A stretch of 64,000 nt of DNA from assembly GCA_951828515.1 (NCBI GenBank), contig OX639992.1, forward strand, positions 5,744,217-5,808,216, in the 5' to 3' direction. Under the pieces are notes generated by a model. That model was given only the letters and a program-made list of their open reading frames with translations, ran no database searches and was not told the origin of the DNA. Origin of the DNA: an uncultured Poribacteria bacterium (GTDB lineage: Bacteria; Poribacteria; WGA-4E; WGA-3G). A program made the position numbers and the translations under genes. Shown here piece after piece: positions 54,636-63,380 of this stretch. The stretch's first letter is position 1. Each line of letters begins with the position of its first letter.

Positions 54636-55352
54636 CTACCATTCTTGGGGCGTATATGTCGCCTGTAGGTTTGCGACATCTGCGAGTCTTACTTCGAGTG
54701 TTTTGAGGGAGAAAAATAATCTCATCAATTGCTGTTCTTCCTTCATCCGCACGTTATACCACTTGAGGAGCGACTGATCTGTGGCGTGGAGCCTTTGGAA
54801 AGCGGCATCCCGTTGCTCTGGCATTCTGGCATCTGCGTGTTCCGTCTGGTAATGACTATAGAGTTCGTGTAAATGTTCAATCTTTGCGTCAATCTTTTCT
54901 AACCGCTCCGTCTGCGCCTCAACACGTTTGAGGAGTGTCTCTTTCAACCGGCTGTCTATCCGGTGATAAGTATTTCCGAGTGTCTTACGGACGTGTTCTT
55001 GGTGGAGATCGTAAAGTGTCTTGTATCGAGATTGCGCAAAGACGGCACTGGTGGGGTCACAGGTTCGCAGTCGATCTGATAAGCGTTTGCGAAAATGAGG
55101 CTCCATATTGGCTTGCTCTTGGCGTTCTGGAAAAGTCTCTATGATACAGGTAACCACATCGCCACGAGCGAACCCTCTGGCAAACATACCGATGGCAAAC
55201 TCGATCTCGTCGGATGAGAAATGGATCGGTGGCAAGGCGGCGGTCTCTCGGATTTCTTCAAGGTGCCCCTCGTCATAAACAACGGGCTTCTCTTCAACGA
55301 AGCGTGGCAACTCTGGTAACTGGTTTTTTTTGTTTTTGTGTTCTGTGTTCAT
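54636..55352 (-). CDS. Coiled-coil protein of unknown function (possibly phage-related)
   Basis: 238 aa. Opens MNTEHKNKKNQLPELPRFVE. The segment FAIGMFARGFARGDVVTCII followed by CDPTSAVFAQSRYKTLYDLH recalls small phage-packaging proteins with a helix-turn-helix and a Tyr/Cys-Asp-Pro turn (DUF2280-like). This is only a resemblance. Residues 110-215 are a long, charged coiled coil. It is 39 bp downstream of a 53-aa gene on the same strand. GAAAGGAAAACC serves as ribosome binding site. Confidence 0.75.
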   Translation of the reverse strand: MNTEHKNKKNQLPELPRFVEEKPVVYDEGHLEEIRETAALPPIHFSSDEIEFAIGMFARGFARGDVVTCIIETFPERQEQANMEPHFRKRLSDRLRTCDPTSAVFAQSRYKTLYDLHQEHVRKTLGNTYHRIDSRLKETLLKRVEAQTERLEKIDAKIEHLHELYSHYQTEHADARMPEQRDAAFQRLHATDQSLLKWYNVRMKEEQQLMRLFFSLKTLEVRLADVANLQATYTPQEW

Positions 55353-55391
55353 GGTTTTCCTTTCTTGCGAAATGCTGCGAATTATAGCGAA

Positions 55392-55553
55392 TTACAGCGA
55401 AATATGTCGTCTTCTCGGTTTTTGTAGGTTTCCGTTAGCAGTTCGGATTTGCGTTACGGATTCGTCAAGTAAGCCTCCCTTTAAAGGGCGTTTCTGTTTC
55501 GGAAAATCGCTTTCGGTTCCAAGGGTGAGATAGGTTTGTGCTGCTTTCGCCAT
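55392..55553 (-). CDS. Small protein, 53 aa, first gene of a two-gene operon
   Basis: ATG 55553 (GTGAGGAAACCGAT upstream) to TAA 55392. It reads MAKAAQTYLTLGTESDFPKQ, then KRPLKGGLLDESVTQIRTAN and a very basic tail (KPRRRHIS). No family known to me. Good start signals, codon use like its neighbours and the close gap to the coiled-coil gene make it likely real. With a promoter at 55645-55673 it heads that transcript. Confidence 0.6.
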   Translation of the reverse strand: MAKAAQTYLTLGTESDFPKQKRPLKGGLLDESVTQIRTANGNLQKPRRRHISL

Positions 55554-55644
55554 ATCGGTTTCCTCACGAAACTGAGACAGTAGGCACAGGATATATGGGG
55601 TTTCACAATGGATACCTACTTAATTACTGTAAACTTAATTAATT

Positions 55645-55673
55645 ATGATACTTGATAGTGTAGAAAAAATCAA
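55645..55673 (-). promoter_or_regulatory. Promoter for the 53-aa/238-aa operon
   Basis: On the minus strand: TTGATT (55673-55668), 17-bp spacer, TATCAT (55650-55645). AT-rich surroundings. Confidence 0.4.
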
Positions 55674-55765
55674 GCCTTTTCTGAATGTGTAAAGTTTTTG
55701 GCATTAAGCGTTCCCTTTGTATCCTCGGCCCCAGTAGGTTCGGAATATAATACAAGGAATGGATT

Positions 55766-55869
55766 TATGGTAAACCTTAGAATTAATTAGCCCCTCTAAA
55801 GAGGCGAGGATACAATCCTCGCCTACCAGGTCGGGGGAAAATGTGTGTTTATTTTTCTGGTTTACCATA
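55766..55869. repeat. MITE-like element, family 1
   Basis: Perfect 10-bp ends TATGGTAAAC (55766-55775) and GTTTACCATA (55860-55869). Internal GCGAGGATACAATCCTCGC palindrome. It lies in the divergent gap between the operon at 55553 and the island at 56246. The rest of 55870-56200 is AT-rich with no gene. Confidence 0.8.
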
Positions 55870-56245
55870 GTCTATTCCCAGACGAAATCCCCTAACCGCA
55901 ATGGAATCCCTAATACCCAAACGGAGAAGTAACGAAAAAGGTCTATAAACCCTTACAGTTATTGGGTTTTATGGCGATAACCGTTACCTACCAAATGTTA
56001 CATTGGTGTAACATTTCAACGCTATTATTTATCAATATGTTATTTTTATTTCAACAAAATAATCTTTTCAAACGCTGACTGTAAAATTTTTATATCTCTG
56101 TAGTCTCTAATAGCCAACCGAAAACTCTCAACATTATTACATGGCTTCCCCAATGCCCATAATTTGACAACGCATCAAGAATATATTATACTTAAGACAT
56201 GCAAATCATCGAGAGAGGTCCGAAACTATATCACACCAAACGGAC

Positions 56246-56536
56246 ATGAACACGGAAACTTTACTTCAACAAACGACCCGTTTTAGAGATGACCTTCTGA
56301 AAGACCTCGCAGATATAGAGTTCGCGATGTACTATTTGGAAGCAGCCCTATCAGACTATAAAGAGGATGGTAATACAGAAGCACTCTGGATAGCACTATA
56401 TGATGTTGTAGCAGCACAAGGCGGAATTGGAAAAGTGCCAGCGGTGAGAGAAGAAGAAGCACAAGCAGATATTGAACAGTCAATTGCTGAGGGACGCGCA
56501 GAGATAGCCCATAAAAGGAGTAAGTTGGCTCCCTGA
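56246..56536 (+). CDS. Antitoxin-like small protein (HigA/addiction-module antidote-like N-terminus)
   Basis: 96 aa. FRDDLLKDLADIEFAMYYLEAALSDYKEDGNTEALWIALYDVVAAQGG (positions about 12-61) resembles the opening of addiction-module antidote proteins. The helix-turn-helix that should follow is replaced by an acidic tail (REEEAQADIEQSIAEGRAEI). No toxin gene is next to it. Its ATG overlaps the stop of a 16-codon frame from ATG 56200 (MQIIERGPKLYHTKRT), perhaps a leader peptide or toxin remnant. The region is AT-rich. Function unproven. Confidence 0.55.
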   Translation: MNTETLLQQTTRFRDDLLKDLADIEFAMYYLEAALSDYKEDGNTEALWIALYDVVAAQGGIGKVPAVREEEAQADIEQSIAEGRAEIAHKRSKLAP

Positions 56537-56636
56537 TGCGCGTTGTACTGGATACAAACCAGCATACCGACATCAAATAACCATCAATGTAATAGGAACG
56601 CCCGAATCATTTCCTGAAAATTCAGGGAACCTGAAA

Positions 56637-57530
56637 ATGACAAGAGAAGAGATTATTGAGAAATTCCAGAATTTAAATGTATGGAAAAGAGGCGATCAAA
56701 GGGCAGCGCACAAGCCTTTACTGGTACTGTATACAATCGGAAAATTGCTGAGTGGTGAAGATAAACACATTTCATTTGAGGCTATAGAGGGCGATCTTCG
56801 CAATTTGCTAAGAGAATTTGGACCGTGGCGCAAAAGTTATCATCCTCAACACCCCTTTTGGCGGCTGCAAAACGATAAAATCTGGGAGATACGGAATGCC
56901 AACCGAATTCGGCAAACTTCCAGTGGAGATGCATACGTAACTGATCTGCGACATCATGGAGTCGGTGGTTTCCCAAAAGCAATTGCAACTCAACTTCAAA
57001 ACGATTCAAGACTCGCTTTTGAAATAATCTACGATTTGCTGGATGATCACTTCCCTCTCACACGCCACAGCGAAATTTTACAAGCTGTCAACATTCAACC
57101 GCCATTCCAAGTTTTTGAGACGAAAAGACGCTCTCTCAATTTCCGAGAAAACATCCTAAGAGCTTACGAGCGTAAATGTGCAGTATGCGGCTTCGATGTA
57201 AAATTAGGAAATACGCCTATCGCGTTAGAAGCCGCTCACATCAAATGGAAATCGCATGGCGGCCCTAGTGAAGCAGTAAACGGCCTGGCTTTATGTGTGT
57301 TACATCACGAATTATTTGATCGCGGAGCTTTTACGCTGTCCAAGCAACGACAAATCCTTATATCAGATGACGCACATGGAACAAAGGGTTTTAAGGAATG
57401 GTTGCAAAAGTATCACGGCAAAACGATTCTTCTCCCGCAAAGACAATCGTATTATCCAGAGACACAGTTCATCGGTTGGCATGTTAGAGAAGTGTTTCAA
57501 GGAAACTACCGAGAACTTTCAATTTACTAA
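56637..57530 (+). CDS. HNH restriction endonuclease with sulfur-binding-type N-terminal domain
   Basis: 297 aa. The N-terminal 150 residues (VWKRGDQRAAHKPLLVLYTI, then LLREFGPWRKSYHPQHPFWR and LQNDKIWEI) resemble the sulfur-binding domain of ScoMcrA-type enzymes, which bind phosphorothioate-modified DNA. The C-terminal HNH core is intact: C181-x2-C184 (CAVCG), His201 (AAHIKW), Asn215, and CVLHHELFDRG with Cys220 and His223/224. It should be a type IV-like nuclease that cuts modified DNA. Identification of the N-domain is from motif memory. It lies 529 bp before the DUF4007 operon on the same strand. Confidence 0.8.
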   Translation: MTREEIIEKFQNLNVWKRGDQRAAHKPLLVLYTIGKLLSGEDKHISFEAIEGDLRNLLREFGPWRKSYHPQHPFWRLQNDKIWEIRNANRIRQTSSGDAYVTDLRHHGVGGFPKAIATQLQNDSRLAFEIIYDLLDDHFPLTRHSEILQAVNIQPPFQVFETKRRSLNFRENILRAYERKCAVCGFDVKLGNTPIALEAAHIKWKSHGGPSEAVNGLALCVLHHELFDRGAFTLSKQRQILISDDAHGTKGFKEWLQKYHGKTILLPQRQSYYPETQFIGWHVREVFQGNYRELSIY

Positions 57531-57628
57531 ACCCTCCAATTTTTCCTGCGATATTCCTTAAACTTTTAGAATATCCGATCCATATAAAATTCTAAAAACT
57601 AATGATAGATGCAGTAAAGCAAAAAAAT

Positions 57629-57658
57629 TTGACATTTAATACGAATCCGTGCTAAAAT
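57629..57658 (+). promoter_or_regulatory. Probable promoter of the DUF4007 operon
   Basis: TTGACA (57629-57634), 18-bp spacer, TAAAAT (57653-57658). It leaves about 400 nt of leader before the TTG start at 58060. Confidence 0.5.
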
Positions 57659-57728
57659 TTTAGGTAAACTTGACATCAGCACAGAAATCTACATATTTCC
57701 GTCATTTTGTGTTTAATCAGTAAAGCGA

Positions 57729-57884
57729 ATGAAAAATCGAGATATGAACACTATAGTCAGAACAGCGCGTATGCTTGATAAGAATCCTTGCCTCAAGAGG
57801 TTATTCCTACCCCCGGAAGCCGTCTGGGCACCTGATTTAACAAGCCAATCTACCCCCCCCACTTTACAAACGATAAGTATTTAG
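57729..57884 (+). CDS. Possible 51-aa protein in the leader of the defence operon
   Basis: ATG 57729 to TAG 57884. Reads MKNRDMNTIVRTARMLDKNP then CLKRLFLPPEAVWAPDLTSQ. GTAAAGCGA is a poor ribosome binding site. No family recognised. It could be a small regulatory protein, or chance. The stretch 57890-58059 is open but not convincing as coding. Confidence 0.25.
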   Translation: MKNRDMNTIVRTARMLDKNPCLKRLFLPPEAVWAPDLTSQSTPPTLQTISI

Positions 57885-58059
57885 TCTCACAAAATATTCA
57901 CAGATTCTGCCAATATTCCGTTCCTGCGCCCGCGCGCCATTTCGTCCGATGGTATCCAACGCGGGTTGTTTTTGTTGTCTTACTTTCTGTTGTTCCTCTC
58001 ATTCTTTTACCCCTACTGTGGTTTGCACCACAGGTCTCTATATTTTGGGGAGAAGACAT

Positions 58060-59004
58060 TTGAGTAACGCTTCCAGAATCGCACCGCAGGCAATCAATCC
58101 ATCTTTTTCGGGACATCAGACATTTCCGTTTCGGTATACATGGCTGAAAAAAGGCATTGATGCCGTGATAGAAAACCCGACCATTTTTTCATCCGAGGAT
58201 GCTTCCGTTACTTTAGGAGTCGGAAAAAACATGGTGGACTCTATTCGGCATTGGTGTCGGACAACTCGATTGATTGAAGATGATGCCACCGCGCACCGAC
58301 GCAGGCAATTTGCCCCGACTGAACTCGGTGAAGCCATTTTTGCCGAAGAAGGATTTGATCCATACCTTGAAGATCCCGCGACGCTATGGCTAATTCATTA
58401 TCTTATCGCAACAAACACGAACCAAGCAACGGCATGGTATTGGGCATTCAATATTTTAAGGGGTAAACATTTCATGCCACACGTATTCACAAAAGAAGTA
58501 TACAAATGGGCACAGCAACAGAAACAGCCCCTGCGCCCCGTCTCTGACAATACACTCCGGCGAGATGTCAATTGTTTTATCCGAACTTACTGCCAATCGC
58601 GTGATAGCGAAGCCGTCCATGAGGAAACCTTTGATTGTCCACTTACTGAACTCAACTTAATTGCTGAATTACCAGAGAGTGAGGGATACGAATTTCAGCG
58701 TGGCGATAAAGAAACGCTCCCTAATGAAATTGTCACGTGGGCATTAGATACATTTTGGAAGGATCCGTTTAGGGAAAACCTCTTTTCTGGCAGAGAATCA
58801 CTCTCGTTCTCAGACTTGATGTATGCGCCATCAAGCCCCGGACGGGTATTCAGATTAGACGAAGACACAATGACGATATATCTTGAGAACCTGGTACACC
58901 TCACGGACGGTGCGTTCCAATATGATGAAACAGCAGGGTTAAAGCAGGTCTATCGGCATAGAGATTTAAACCAGATGGAACTTTTAAGGGAGTATTATGG
59001 GTAA
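58060..59004 (+). CDS. DUF4007 family protein
   Basis: 314 aa from TTG 58060, which has GGGGAGA six bases upstream; a frame open back to 57949 gives Cys-rich, implausible sequence. The DUF4007 signature is clear: FSGHQTFPFRYTWLKKGIDA, then VTLGVGKNMVDSIRHWCRTT with a winged-helix look, and QFAPTELGEAIFAEEGFDPY. The family travels with PAPS-reductase-like and ATPase genes in DNA-modification and defence loci; its own activity is not settled. It overlaps the next gene by 8 bp, so translation is probably coupled. Confidence 0.9.
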   Translation: MSNASRIAPQAINPSFSGHQTFPFRYTWLKKGIDAVIENPTIFSSEDASVTLGVGKNMVDSIRHWCRTTRLIEDDATAHRRRQFAPTELGEAIFAEEGFDPYLEDPATLWLIHYLIATNTNQATAWYWAFNILRGKHFMPHVFTKEVYKWAQQQKQPLRPVSDNTLRRDVNCFIRTYCQSRDSEAVHEETFDCPLTELNLIAELPESEGYEFQRGDKETLPNEIVTWALDTFWKDPFRENLFSGRESLSFSDLMYAPSSPGRVFRLDEDTMTIYLENLVHLTDGAFQYDETAGLKQVYRHRDLNQMELLREYYG

Positions 59005-62000
59005 CGTCCGCTTGTCAGATATTTTTCACATCACAGAACGTTTTCAGCGTTCTGTCCATCTGGAGCGTGATTTCTATACCGAAAACGCTTTAGATGGCTA
59101 CGTCGTGACTGTCAAAGCGCGTGAAACCCTAACTCGCCTCATCACAGCCCAAGAAAACGGTGCAACATCGAGAGCATGGTCTCTCACCGGTCCGTATGGT
59201 TCAGGGAAATCCGCGTTCGCGCTGTTCACTGCGAAGTTGCTTGGAAATCCTGAAGCACCGACAACCCAACAGGCTCTGAATTTGCTGAAACGTGGAGATA
59301 CCTCATTACACGAGCGATTTATGAGTATAAACGGTAACGGGAAAGGCATCTCATCAGGATTCTGCTCAGTGCTTATCTCCGGTGAACGCGCACCGATTAC
59401 GCTTGCGCTCCTACGCGGTTTAGAACACGGACTCAAGACTTTCGGGGTTTCACCCTCCAGTGCTCTTCAGCGGAAAATCAGAAATCTATTGAAAACTACC
59501 GCAAGCGGCACACCGCCACAGGCTTATGAAATTACTGCTCTTTTCGAGTCGGCGGCGCGATCTATTGAGAAAAATGGCGGCATCGGACTACTTTTAGTCA
59601 TTGATGAACTCGGAAAGTTCCTTGAATACGCCGCACAATCTCCAGCACACGGCGATGTGTTTGTCCTACAAACCCTTGCTGAACTCGCCGCACGCAGTGA
59701 ACAGACCCCACTATTTCTGCTCACTATTTTGCACCAAGCCTTTGAACAATACGCAAACAAGTTAGCGAAGTCACAACAGGAGGAATGGGGAAAAATACAA
59801 GGACGGTTTGAAGATATCGCCTTCGTGGAACCCACTGAACAGATACTTCGCTTGATCGCGTCTGCCATCCAAAGCAAACCAACAGATGAGAAAAAAAATC
59901 TATCTTTACTCATCGAATTTGAACTCAAACCGAACCAACTAACTGAGGATGAATTCAGCCAACTCCTGCGAAACTGTCTGCCGCTTCACCCGGCTGTAGC
60001 ACTTATTATCGGTCCGATCTTCAGACGATTTGCCCAGAATGAGCGCTCCCTTTTCGCTTTCCTCAACGCAAACGAACCTTATGGACTCCAAGACTTCCTT
60101 TCAAACCAGCACTACGATGGTAGCGTGCTACCGATGTTCTCAATCGCTGACCTCTATGATTATCTCAACACCGCCATAGGGAATAGATTAGCCGACTCAA
60201 GTGTCGGTAATAGGTGGGTGGAGATTGAGATGGCTATTAACGGAATCACAGACCCATCACCGACAACTGTTAAACTCATTAAGACGATAGGGCTACTCGG
60301 TATTATCGGAGAAGTAAGCACTAATCTGAAAGCCTCAAAGCACGTCCTCCATTATGCGTTAGATAACCACACTGAAGGATTCACAGAGAAATTTGAAACC
60401 GCACTGGAGACGCTAACAAGACGCAAGGTCGTTATCTATCACCCCCGCAACCACACCTATGCACTCTGGGAAGGCAGCAACATCGATATTGAGGCCAAAT
60501 ACCATGAGGCGGAACAACATCTTGATCCAAACGAAAGTCTCACGAACTACCTTTCAGCACTCGCGCCACCCCGGTCTCTCATCGCACGCCGACACCTGTT
60601 CGAGAAAGGCACACTCCGCTATTTCGACCTTCGTTACATCGATGCTGAAAACTTCGACGCGTCGCTTAGCGAATCACTCGGCGATGCAGACGGTCTCGTT
60701 CTCTATGCTCTCCCCGCAAACGAACAAGAACGAAAGCATCTTATTGAAAAAGCGAAGGAACAAGTCGTTATAGACCGTAAAGAGGTACTGATCGCAATCC
60801 CGACCACGACCCGTTTTCTGCGCGACGCTGTTACCGAACTCGCCTGTTTACAGTGGATTTCGGAAAATACACCAGAACTCGGAGGCGATGCAGTCGCAAG
60901 GCGGGTTCTTTCACGGCGACGGTTAGAGGCAGAACGAAATGTAGTCGAACAATTCGCAGCCATTTTCGGAGCGTCTATCGAAAACACTTGCAAATGGTTT
61001 CACACCGGACAACAGGTGAAAAACATCAACTCCCAACGTTCAAGGAACGAACATCTGTCAAAAATGTGTGATGCGGTCTATCAGAAAACCCCCATTATTC
61101 GGAATGAGCTCATCAACCGGCGGAAAATTTCTGGAACCGTAACAACCGCACGAAAAAAATTAATTCAAGCGATGCTTGAAAATGGAGATAAGAGAAATCT
61201 CGACATCACGGGTTACCCTCCTGAAATGAGTATCTATCGCTCGCTCCTATTGGAAACAGGCATACATCGCCAAGTCTCTGATGTTTGGGGATTCCATCCA
61301 CCGAAACTAAATGATGATATCAAAATAATAGACACATGGAATGCGATCGAGGCCTTTCTTGAAAGGTGTGAAGGGAAACGACAACCCGTTGTGAAACTCT
61401 ATGACCTCCTGATGGCATCCCCTTATGGGGTACGGAGCGGTCCCCTTCCCATCCTTTTATGTGCTGCGATGTTCCGCTATAAAACAGAAATTGCGCTCTA
61501 TCAAGAAGGATCCTTTATACCTAACTGGTCAATGCCGGTTTTTGAACGCTTCCTTAAAGTGCCAGAAAAATTCCAGATCAAACGTTTTCAGATAACAGAA
61601 GCGCGGTCAGACCTACTGCGCCAATATTCAAATGCCCTTAACCAACCAACAGAAACTGAACCCCTGAATCTATTGCCTCTCATCAAAATACTTGTGACCT
61701 TTATGGCCGGACTCCCGAAATACACCTTAAACACCGAAACCTTGAGTGGCACTGCGAAAAATCTTCGGACAGTCGTTCTGAGTGCCCGTGAACCTGACGA
61801 ACTCATCTTTAAGGAATTACCCGAAGCCCTCGGATTTTCCACCTTTGGTGTGGAAAGCACAGATTCAAACACATCCACAAAGTTTTCCAACACCTTACAG
61901 GATACGTTGTCCGAACTCGGGCGCACCTATGAAAATTTACTGAATTCCCTTGAAAAGCAGATCAAGGCTGCCTTTGTTTTAGCAGGCGATCGGAATAACT

Positions 62001-62479
62001 TCCGAAATGCGTTGGTTCACAGAGCAGCCCCGCTACATAAACTCACAAGTGAACCGCAACTTAACCAATTTCTGATTCGGATATGTGACGAACAACTCGA
62101 CTTCCCCAGTTGGCTTGAAGCCATTGGTGCTACACTTGCGGGTAAGCCGCCAAAATCTTGGTTCGACAGAGATACAGATACCTTCATGTCAAATTTTTCC
62201 GAAGTCGTTCGGAAATTCCGGCACATTGAGGCACTATCTTACGAAAAGCGGGAACACACAGGATCAGGTGAACCTATTCGAATCGGTATCACCCGACCAA
62301 ACCAAGATGAACAGGAACGCGTCGTTACTTTGACCGCAATCGCCGACGAGCAAACTTCCGAAATAGAATATGAAATCCAGCAAGTTTTTAAAAAATTCGA
62401 CGTAAATGACAATCCTGAACTTCGTATCGCAATTTTGGCGCGCATTTCACAAAAATGGATACAACAACTCGATGAATAG
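58997..62479 (+). CDS. Large P-loop ATPase, BrxC/PglY-like in size and context
   Basis: 1160 aa. Walker A GPYGSGKS (65-72), Walker B LLLVIDELGKFLE (198-210, Asp203-Glu204). A sensor-like stretch is at FLLTILHQAFEQYA. The rest is mostly helical and not recognised. Size, Walker motifs and neighbours (DUF4007 before, PAPS reductase after) resemble the ATPase of BREX/Pgl and DNA-sulfur loci. I cannot prove it is BrxC. It starts inside the end of the DUF4007 gene, with AAGGGAG upstream, and is followed after 11 bp by the PAPS-reductase gene. Confidence 0.85.
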   Translation: MGNVRLSDIFHITERFQRSVHLERDFYTENALDGYVVTVKARETLTRLITAQENGATSRAWSLTGPYGSGKSAFALFTAKLLGNPEAPTTQQALNLLKRGDTSLHERFMSINGNGKGISSGFCSVLISGERAPITLALLRGLEHGLKTFGVSPSSALQRKIRNLLKTTASGTPPQAYEITALFESAARSIEKNGGIGLLLVIDELGKFLEYAAQSPAHGDVFVLQTLAELAARSEQTPLFLLTILHQAFEQYANKLAKSQQEEWGKIQGRFEDIAFVEPTEQILRLIASAIQSKPTDEKKNLSLLIEFELKPNQLTEDEFSQLLRNCLPLHPAVALIIGPIFRRFAQNERSLFAFLNANEPYGLQDFLSNQHYDGSVLPMFSIADLYDYLNTAIGNRLADSSVGNRWVEIEMAINGITDPSPTTVKLIKTIGLLGIIGEVSTNLKASKHVLHYALDNHTEGFTEKFETALETLTRRKVVIYHPRNHTYALWEGSNIDIEAKYHEAEQHLDPNESLTNYLSALAPPRSLIARRHLFEKGTLRYFDLRYIDAENFDASLSESLGDADGLVLYALPANEQERKHLIEKAKEQVVIDRKEVLIAIPTTTRFLRDAVTELACLQWISENTPELGGDAVARRVLSRRRLEAERNVVEQFAAIFGASIENTCKWFHTGQQVKNINSQRSRNEHLSKMCDAVYQKTPIIRNELINRRKISGTVTTARKKLIQAMLENGDKRNLDITGYPPEMSIYRSLLLETGIHRQVSDVWGFHPPKLNDDIKIIDTWNAIEAFLERCEGKRQPVVKLYDLLMASPYGVRSGPLPILLCAAMFRYKTEIALYQEGSFIPNWSMPVFERFLKVPEKFQIKRFQITEARSDLLRQYSNALNQPTETEPLNLLPLIKILVTFMAGLPKYTLNTETLSGTAKNLRTVVLSAREPDELIFKELPEALGFSTFGVESTDSNTSTKFSNTLQDTLSELGRTYENLLNSLEKQIKAAFVLAGDRNNFRNALVHRAAPLHKLTSEPQLNQFLIRICDEQLDFPSWLEAIGATLAGKPPKSWFDRDTDTFMSNFSEVVRKFRHIEALSYEKREHTGSGEPIRIGITRPNQDEQERVVTLTAIADEQTSEIEYEIQQVFKKFDVNDNPELRIAILARISQKWIQQLDE

Positions 62480-62490
62480 AGGGAGGAAAA

Positions 62491-63336
62491 ATGGAACAAA
62501 AAATCCGCCATTTGCTCGGTCTTTCGGGTGGTAAAGACAGTTCTGCACTTGCAGTCTATATGCGAGACAGAGTGCCAGAGATGGAATACTTCTTCTCTGA
62601 TACCGGCAAAGAATTACCCGAAACCTACGAATATCTGGATAAATTAGAAGCGTTCCTTGGCAAACCGATAGTTCGTCTGAATATGGACTCCGATCACCAT
62701 AAGAATCGGGATTTTGATCACTGGTTGGACGTTTATAAAGGCTTACTGCCGTCCTCACAGGTCAGGTGGTGCACGGTTAACCTCAAAATTAGGCCCTTTG
62801 AGGAGTACGTAGGCGAAGACAGAGCGTATCACTACATCGCTATCCGGGCAGACGAAGCCCGCGTCGGTTACAAGTCCCCGAAAATCTCCTCCCTTTCAAA
62901 CATTGAACCGAAATATCCATTTAAGGAGGACGGCATTACGAAAGCGGATGTCTACCGAATTCTCGAGGAGAACGGGATAGGTCTCCCAGAGTACTACGAA
63001 TGGCGAACGCGTTCCGGGTGCTACTTCTGTTTTTTCCAACGCAAATCCGAGTGGGTCGGACTGTTAGAGAAACACCCAGACCTCTTTGAACTCGCCAAAG
63101 CGTATGAAGAGACTCCGAACAAAGAAGCAAAGACAGGTGAACAGTTCACATGGTGTCAAGGCGAAAGTTTAGCGGAGTTGTCAGACCCCGAACGGGTAGC
63201 GGAGATTAAGGCAAACACGGAAAAGGCACTCACAACGAAAAAGGAAGATAAACCGAATCTCCGTCTGGTAGAAATCTTCACAGATGTCCTTGACGATGAA
63301 GACGACGAGGAACCGTGTCTGATTTGTCATAAATAG
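62491..63336 (+). CDS. PAPS-reductase-like (DndC/BrxP-like) ATP-pyrophosphatase
   Basis: 281 aa. PP-loop SGGKDSS (12-18). Cys94 (RWCTVNLK), Cys177 and Cys180 (GCYFCFF), and a C-terminal Cys276/Cys279 (CLICHK). The WCT, GCYFC and Lys positions are typical of DndC-like sulfur-transfer enzymes and of the family members in BREX type 4. It probably activates a substrate as an adenylate for DNA sulfuration, or has a regulatory role. AGGGAGG precedes the ATG. The gene is third in the operon. Confidence 0.88.
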   Translation: MEQKIRHLLGLSGGKDSSALAVYMRDRVPEMEYFFSDTGKELPETYEYLDKLEAFLGKPIVRLNMDSDHHKNRDFDHWLDVYKGLLPSSQVRWCTVNLKIRPFEEYVGEDRAYHYIAIRADEARVGYKSPKISSLSNIEPKYPFKEDGITKADVYRILEENGIGLPEYYEWRTRSGCYFCFFQRKSEWVGLLEKHPDLFELAKAYEETPNKEAKTGEQFTWCQGESLAELSDPERVAEIKANTEKALTTKKEDKPNLRLVEIFTDVLDDEDDEEPCLICHK

Positions 63337-63380
63337 TATGGACCAAATTCTATTGTATCCAAGAGGAAACAGATAATGGG

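Noticed and set aside
57949-58059. N-terminal extension of the DUF4007 protein from ATG 57949
   Set aside because: The sequence is Cys-rich and unlike the family, whereas TTG 58060 has a good ribosome binding site and starts just before the conserved domain.
58997-62479. Naming the ATPase brxC and the locus BREX type 4 outright
   Set aside because: PglZ and BrxL are not visible, and DUF4007 and PLD genes are not part of the standard set as I recall it; the similarity is in size, motifs and company only.
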